From NCBI RefSeq assembly GCF_021155775.2, contig NC_060232.1:11816251-11880250 (forward strand): a stretch of 64,000 nucleotides of DNA. The letters run 5' to 3'. Both the position numbers and the translations under genes were made by a program. Shown here piece after piece: positions 59,495 to 64,000 of this stretch (position 1 is its first letter; every line of letters starts with the position of its first letter). Under the pieces are notes generated by a model that saw only the letters and a program-made list of their open reading frames with translations, was not told the DNA's origin and ran no database searches. This stretch comes from Neodiprion pinetum. Its lineage: Eukaryota; Arthropoda; Insecta; Hymenoptera; Diprionidae.

Positions 59495-61818
59495 GGGGGT
59501 GCATGTGTATATAGATATACGTATCATGCGGTTACACGCATGCTGGCATATCTTGCGGCGGTAGACAAAAAAAGAAGTGAAAAATTGAGCAGCGGTCAAA
59601 AATTTCGCCAGTCCGGCCGAGGAACAGTGGTAAAAAGTGTACCCGTAGAGCTGAAGAATAATGGAAGAAAAGAAGCATGAGAAGAAAGAAAACTTAGACA
59701 GAAAAAATAACGAATGACTAAAAGAATGACGTCACTCGATTCGTACAACACAGGAAGGAGTTTACAATCCATCCGTTGGATATCCCGCGAGAGACGTACG
59801 CACGAATAAACACGGACATTATCTTTAGCTGAACGTGTAAATGTTTTGCCAAACTTATGCCTACATACCTACACGTCTAGCTATTTTATACAACGCGCAA
59901 AACTATTCTAACAATTTGTCAACAAGCAGTTCTTATAGCTGCATGATTCGTTTCATCGTCCCACTCGTACCTATATGGAGAGGAAGATTTCTATCAAATT
60001 GAAAACGAACAAGAAACAAACGAGATAGTTACTTGACCAGTTCTCGTTCCTTTTTCCCAAGAACAGGTGTATTTTCATACGAAATGTGAACGAAAATCAG
60101 GATAGATACTTATGCTGATGGAATTCAGAAGCAATCGAATCGAGCAATACAATTTCGATTTTTTGTTTTTTAAACGAAAAATGAAGGTGTGAGTAAATAA
60201 TTCTTTATGGATAGTTACAGCTTTATAAACTGAACAATTAAGTCACGAATAACGACCGTACGATTCGAGAAATAGGGAAAGAAATATCTTCGACGATACT
60301 TTCGTAGTCGAAATCATCCAAGTTTCTTTTTTTGAAAAAGAGATAAAAAAAAAACAAACAATTAACTGTAAAAAACTGAAGGAATAATGAAATGTTCATA
60401 ATGAGAAATAGCAATAACAAGCGCGGCTGCTGTATACATATATGTGTAAGTATGTATTTTCCTCTCGACCGAAACAAATCCGTTTCTACAAGAGAACGAT
60501 AAGCATACCGATTGTACGTAAATATTATTTCGTAACAATATTTCTAAATATGTTTTCACAATTTCAGGCGAAAAATCGCACTGCCACGGTTAATCGGTGA
60601 GCCGCATCACATGATCGTTAAATGCCTTTTAAATATCGGATTCCGTCTGATATAACAGGCGAGACAATCGCCTGATGCAAGAATCGGTCGATTATGCTAA
60701 TCCGACGTATGGTAGGTATGAGAGGTAGCTGATTTTCATTAATTTTACGACTTGTTTATCAACGGTAAAAACGAATAACCTCTCCTCTTAGCTTCTGAAT
60801 AACCGATGAAACAACAACAAGACATAGCCATTCGAGTTTCATTATTCCGATTACTATTCCTACCTCTTTTAGTTAATTACAGCGCTTCCGGTCGGTGCTG
60901 CTTCTGATTAGATTCGCGAAAATAGAGGTGAAAGAAATTACAAACGAATACAGAAGTGCCCGGTAAAAGAGGGAGTTATCAATTTGCACTAATTCATTCA
61001 CACATGTTAACAACAAAAAAATTTTTTTTTTTTTGGAATTTACATTTAAATAAATAAATTTTGATTCTATACATCAAATAATGATCAAAATCTTTATTTA
61101 TTACTTATAAAGTTTACTTTTATCTTTTGTTCACGATGATAAGTAAGTCTTGAAGTTTTTGATTGATGGCTACGACCAGAAACTTCGAGACTTATTCATT
61201 AACGTGAAAAAGACAAAAGCGGACTGTATAAATACGCAATGAAGATTTTGGTTATTGTTCGACGTATGGAATCAAATTTTTTTGATTCAAATACAAACTC
61301 AAGAGAAGTTTTTTTTTCTGTTGACCTGTGATTAATTGTTATTTTTGAAAAAAGTGATTTAAATGTGTAACCGAATTTTGTTTACTTGGTATTTGCGATA
61401 TTTGTTTGAGAAAATAGGTAACATTTCTCAAAATCTGAAATATCGTTCTGGTTTCTACAAAAGCAAACTTTACTTAACTTCATCTTACCTTTCATTAGTT
61501 ATGGAAGAAATGAAAATTTGTCATCTAGGACCCAGATTCAAAATTCGTGTCAACCCGAGTAATCATATCCTCCGAACATGGCATTGTACAAAAAAATTCG
61601 TTCGTCTGTATCCAGATCACGACATCGCGGTTAATAATTGCAAGGCGATAATATAAGCAGAGCTTAATAGATCTACAATAATACGATCTAACTTCTGTAT
61701 AAAAATCGCGATAAGTGAAAAATATTACAATTGCACAACAACGATACAGCGATAAAAAATAATGACAGTGTAGTGGTAGGGAAATATCTGCAACCCTATT
61801 TACGCGTCTCTGTGCCTA

Positions 61819-61848
61819 TGTGTGTTTGTGTGTGTTTGTGTGTGTTTG
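61819..61848. repeat. GT-rich tandem repeat
   Basis: Three near-perfect copies of a 10-base unit, TGTGTGTTTG-like, in tandem. Confidence 0.85.
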
Positions 61849-62440
61849 CGCATATCTGTGCAGCTCAGCTGTCTAATTAAATATGGCGAAGCCCAGTTAC
61901 GTGATTACACGCATCGCACACACACGCGTACTACGGGCGATTGTAAGTTAAATTATTGTTGTTATGCACACAACCGTGGGTACGAAGATAATTATTATTG
62001 AGTCAAGCCTACGCGTTGGTGCCAGCGTGTCTGGTAAAGACGTTGGAGCTCGCTCACGATCAGCTCGGTTTAGAAAGTGACAAGGCCTCGTCGTCATTTG
62101 GCACTCTGCACGGCCAAACCTCGGCAGCATTATAGCCAGACAATATCGTAGGAATACGAAGTTGAAGTTCGTTACGTTATTAGACCGATGCATGGTCAAG
62201 AAGAAAAACGTTACCTCGCAATTTACAGGATTGTTGGAAATTCGGTAATCCATAATTAAAACAAAACGTGCTCGTATTGTGCAGACTAAACTTTCTCAAA
62301 ATCTTTCCAAAATAGTAAATCAACGATTTTTCTTTCGATGCTTCATTACGTTAACTTTACTCAACTTTAGTACTAAAATAGGGCTCGCGTAATAGTTGAG
62401 GTCGGATTAGAAACTTCGATTCGCATACGCAAATTCATAC

Positions 62441-62501
62441 CGATCTATGCATCTATGGCGATAATGCGATTCACGTATGCGTGTAATGTATGCATAGATC
62501 G
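62441..62501. other. 12 bp perfect inverted repeat
   Basis: CGATCTATGCAT and its exact complement enclose a 37-base loop. ATTCGCATACG upstream and CGTATGCGT within the loop allow an alternative pairing. Confidence 0.55.
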
Positions 62502-64000
62502 AACGTGGAAGTTGACGGTACCTACGTGTTCGCAATATGCAAATAGCGCGATAAGCATTCGCCGATTCCTTTGTAATTATATGTATATGTATGCTGATCG
62601 GAGAATCACCCGATCGCTAAACGGAATCGGTAGAAAATAATTCTTACGAAATTTGCAACTGGTTCGGGTTGACTGACTCCGCACTACCGCGGACTGCGCA
62701 ATAAAATATTTTTAAATTAAAACACAGGTGCAGCGCACAAACTTTGTAGTCATTTTTAACTACCCGTTCCCCAATTCTAAAACTTCTTTCAGTGCACATA
62801 ACATAATCGTACCTGTAAAAATAACTTGATCATTCTTCTATTCAAAGCGAGAAGCCTGAGCTGATTTATTACGTGATTTATACGAGACGAATTTTTTCTT
62901 GTGATGCTATTTTGCGTCGCAAGGGTAACAATATGCGAAAAGCAGAATAAGACAAAATAAAAAATACTTACTAATTATTGGTATTGTAGACAGCGAACGT
63001 ATTGCATTCGCATTGAGAAAATTTACGAACTTGATCATATATCTGACAGAACAAAGAAATGCCAGTTAAACGGAAAAAAGTTAAAGCTTAAAGGAAGTTA
63101 AACGATGATAATTTCGAATGAATCGAACGCACAAGATCCATCAACGCCTTATATGTTCCGTTATTCCTGGGGCATTTTTGATCGCCAAAAGATATAAGTT
63201 GCGCCTTATACGAAGAATCGAGAAAGCACAACATATTATTATAAATTCGCAATTTCGTTACCGCCAGCGGTTGAGGCATATAGGACGTAAGGTGTTGGTC
63301 TACACCTACTTGAAAGTTTGAAGTGCGCACGAAAAATCATATTCATACGAAAGTTCGGTTTGTATGAGCTAGAAACTAACGGTCTATTAATTTTACGCAC
63401 CGGGCAGCCGCCTTTCATGCAAAGGTTCGATGACACCTCCGTCTTTCACCCATGATCTCATCATGGTACACCTGATTACAACCGATGGAACATTTCTAAG
63501 AGAAATAAATAATAAGAGTCGTGTGTTCGCACAGTCGTTCATTTAAAATGCGAGGTCGTCCATAACTGCCAACAAAGCAACGTCACTTTCTAACGTTAAA
63601 TTGTCGGCGTATGAGAAAGGGAGAAAAGCAGACCATTTTTTCCACTTATACGTGATCCGGAAAAGAGTTGACAGATTGCTGTAGCTAATTGTAAGACCGT
63701 TGGGAAAATGGAAATCTTTCACGCATCCACCTACGGTTGGATGCCCGTTTACAATAATGATCATACTGACCTATCGCAATGATCGCAACGCAGGCGGCGG
63801 CAATTGACTTGAAAAAGAAAAGAAATAACGAAGGAGGAAAAAGCCTTGTAGGTATACTTTCGCGCTGACATCAGCGGTCGATATCTCAGCTACAATCTCA
63901 ACCGGGACTCGCATTCCTTTGTCCGTACGAGGACGGATCGACCAAATCCGCAGAGTGACGTCAGACCACGATCAGAGACGTGAAAGCTGAGATTTGGCAG

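Larger units (their letters stand above)
59495..64000. other. AT-rich non-coding stretch to window end
   Basis: No gene, RNA or transposon is recognised. A compound GTGTGTTT array lies at 61819-61848. A perfect 12 bp inverted repeat, CGATCTATGCAT, lies at 62441-62452 and 62490-62501. TGACGTCA octamers lie at 59727 and 63956. The 97-codon frame at 61363-61656 has no recognised domain. Confidence 0.4.

Noticed and set aside
1..64000. CRISPR arrays, bacterial operons, phage or defence genes
   Set aside because: No regularly spaced direct repeats, long coding frames or bacterial signals exist. The composition and repeats are those of an animal nuclear genome.

Overview
The window looks like a long non-coding stretch of an arthropod nuclear genome, most likely an insect and possibly a hymenopteran. 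It is AT-rich but keeps many CpGs, and it is full of homopolymer and TA/CA microsatellites. It carries five perfect copies of the insect telomere unit CCTAA at 1747-1771, and many short non-autonomous DNA transposons (MITEs). There are no operons, Shine-Dalgarno sites, rRNAs, convincing tRNAs or CRISPR arrays. The longest open frame is 129 codons. None of the translations resembles a protein family I recognise. I annotate no protein-coding gene with confidence; the window is best read as a very large intron and/or intergenic DNA.

The most interesting signal is a pair of related micro-exon-like units on the minus strand, at 53801-53847 and 23548-23595, about 30 kb apart. Each has a pyrimidine tract ending in CAG, then immediately GTAAG (a fused 3' and 5' splice site). 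A 47-48 base body with a shared core follows, and then an identical donor GTGAGTATA. This is the architecture of recursive splice sites with an RS-exon, as known from long introns of Drosophila and vertebrates. It suggests the window lies inside a giant intron of a minus-strand gene. A weaker third site lies at 4392/4393.

The rest is mainly a transposon landscape. (a) Mariner-type fold-back MITEs with TA target duplications lie at 5089-5697, 38410-39448, 22385-22885 and 25952-26215. The 38.4 kb copy is interrupted by another element (38561-38985) that has a relative at 14522-14959. (b) A fold-back element lies at 13601-14033, and nested palindromes at 20279-20665. (c) TTAA-flanked piggyBac-like MITEs lie at 41508-41770 and 58987-59303, with a related composite at 48749-49110. 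(d) hAT-like elements lie at 18458-19347 (possibly nested in a second one, 18289-19694) and 44064-44544. (e) A GC-rich palindromic repeat is present twice, at 9010-9224 and 52291-52529. (f) Degenerate short-unit arrays lie at 11-237 and 55190-55800, and a long purine tract at 58371-58496.

Possible transcription signals are few. They are a GC/CpG-rich island with a minus-strand donor (14040-14475), a TATA plus initiator pair at 16940-16975, a weaker pair at 21695-21728, and a cluster of bZIP/E-box motifs at 36060-36141. All calls were made by eye without database searches. Family names rest on terminal repeats and target duplications, not on homology to known proteins.
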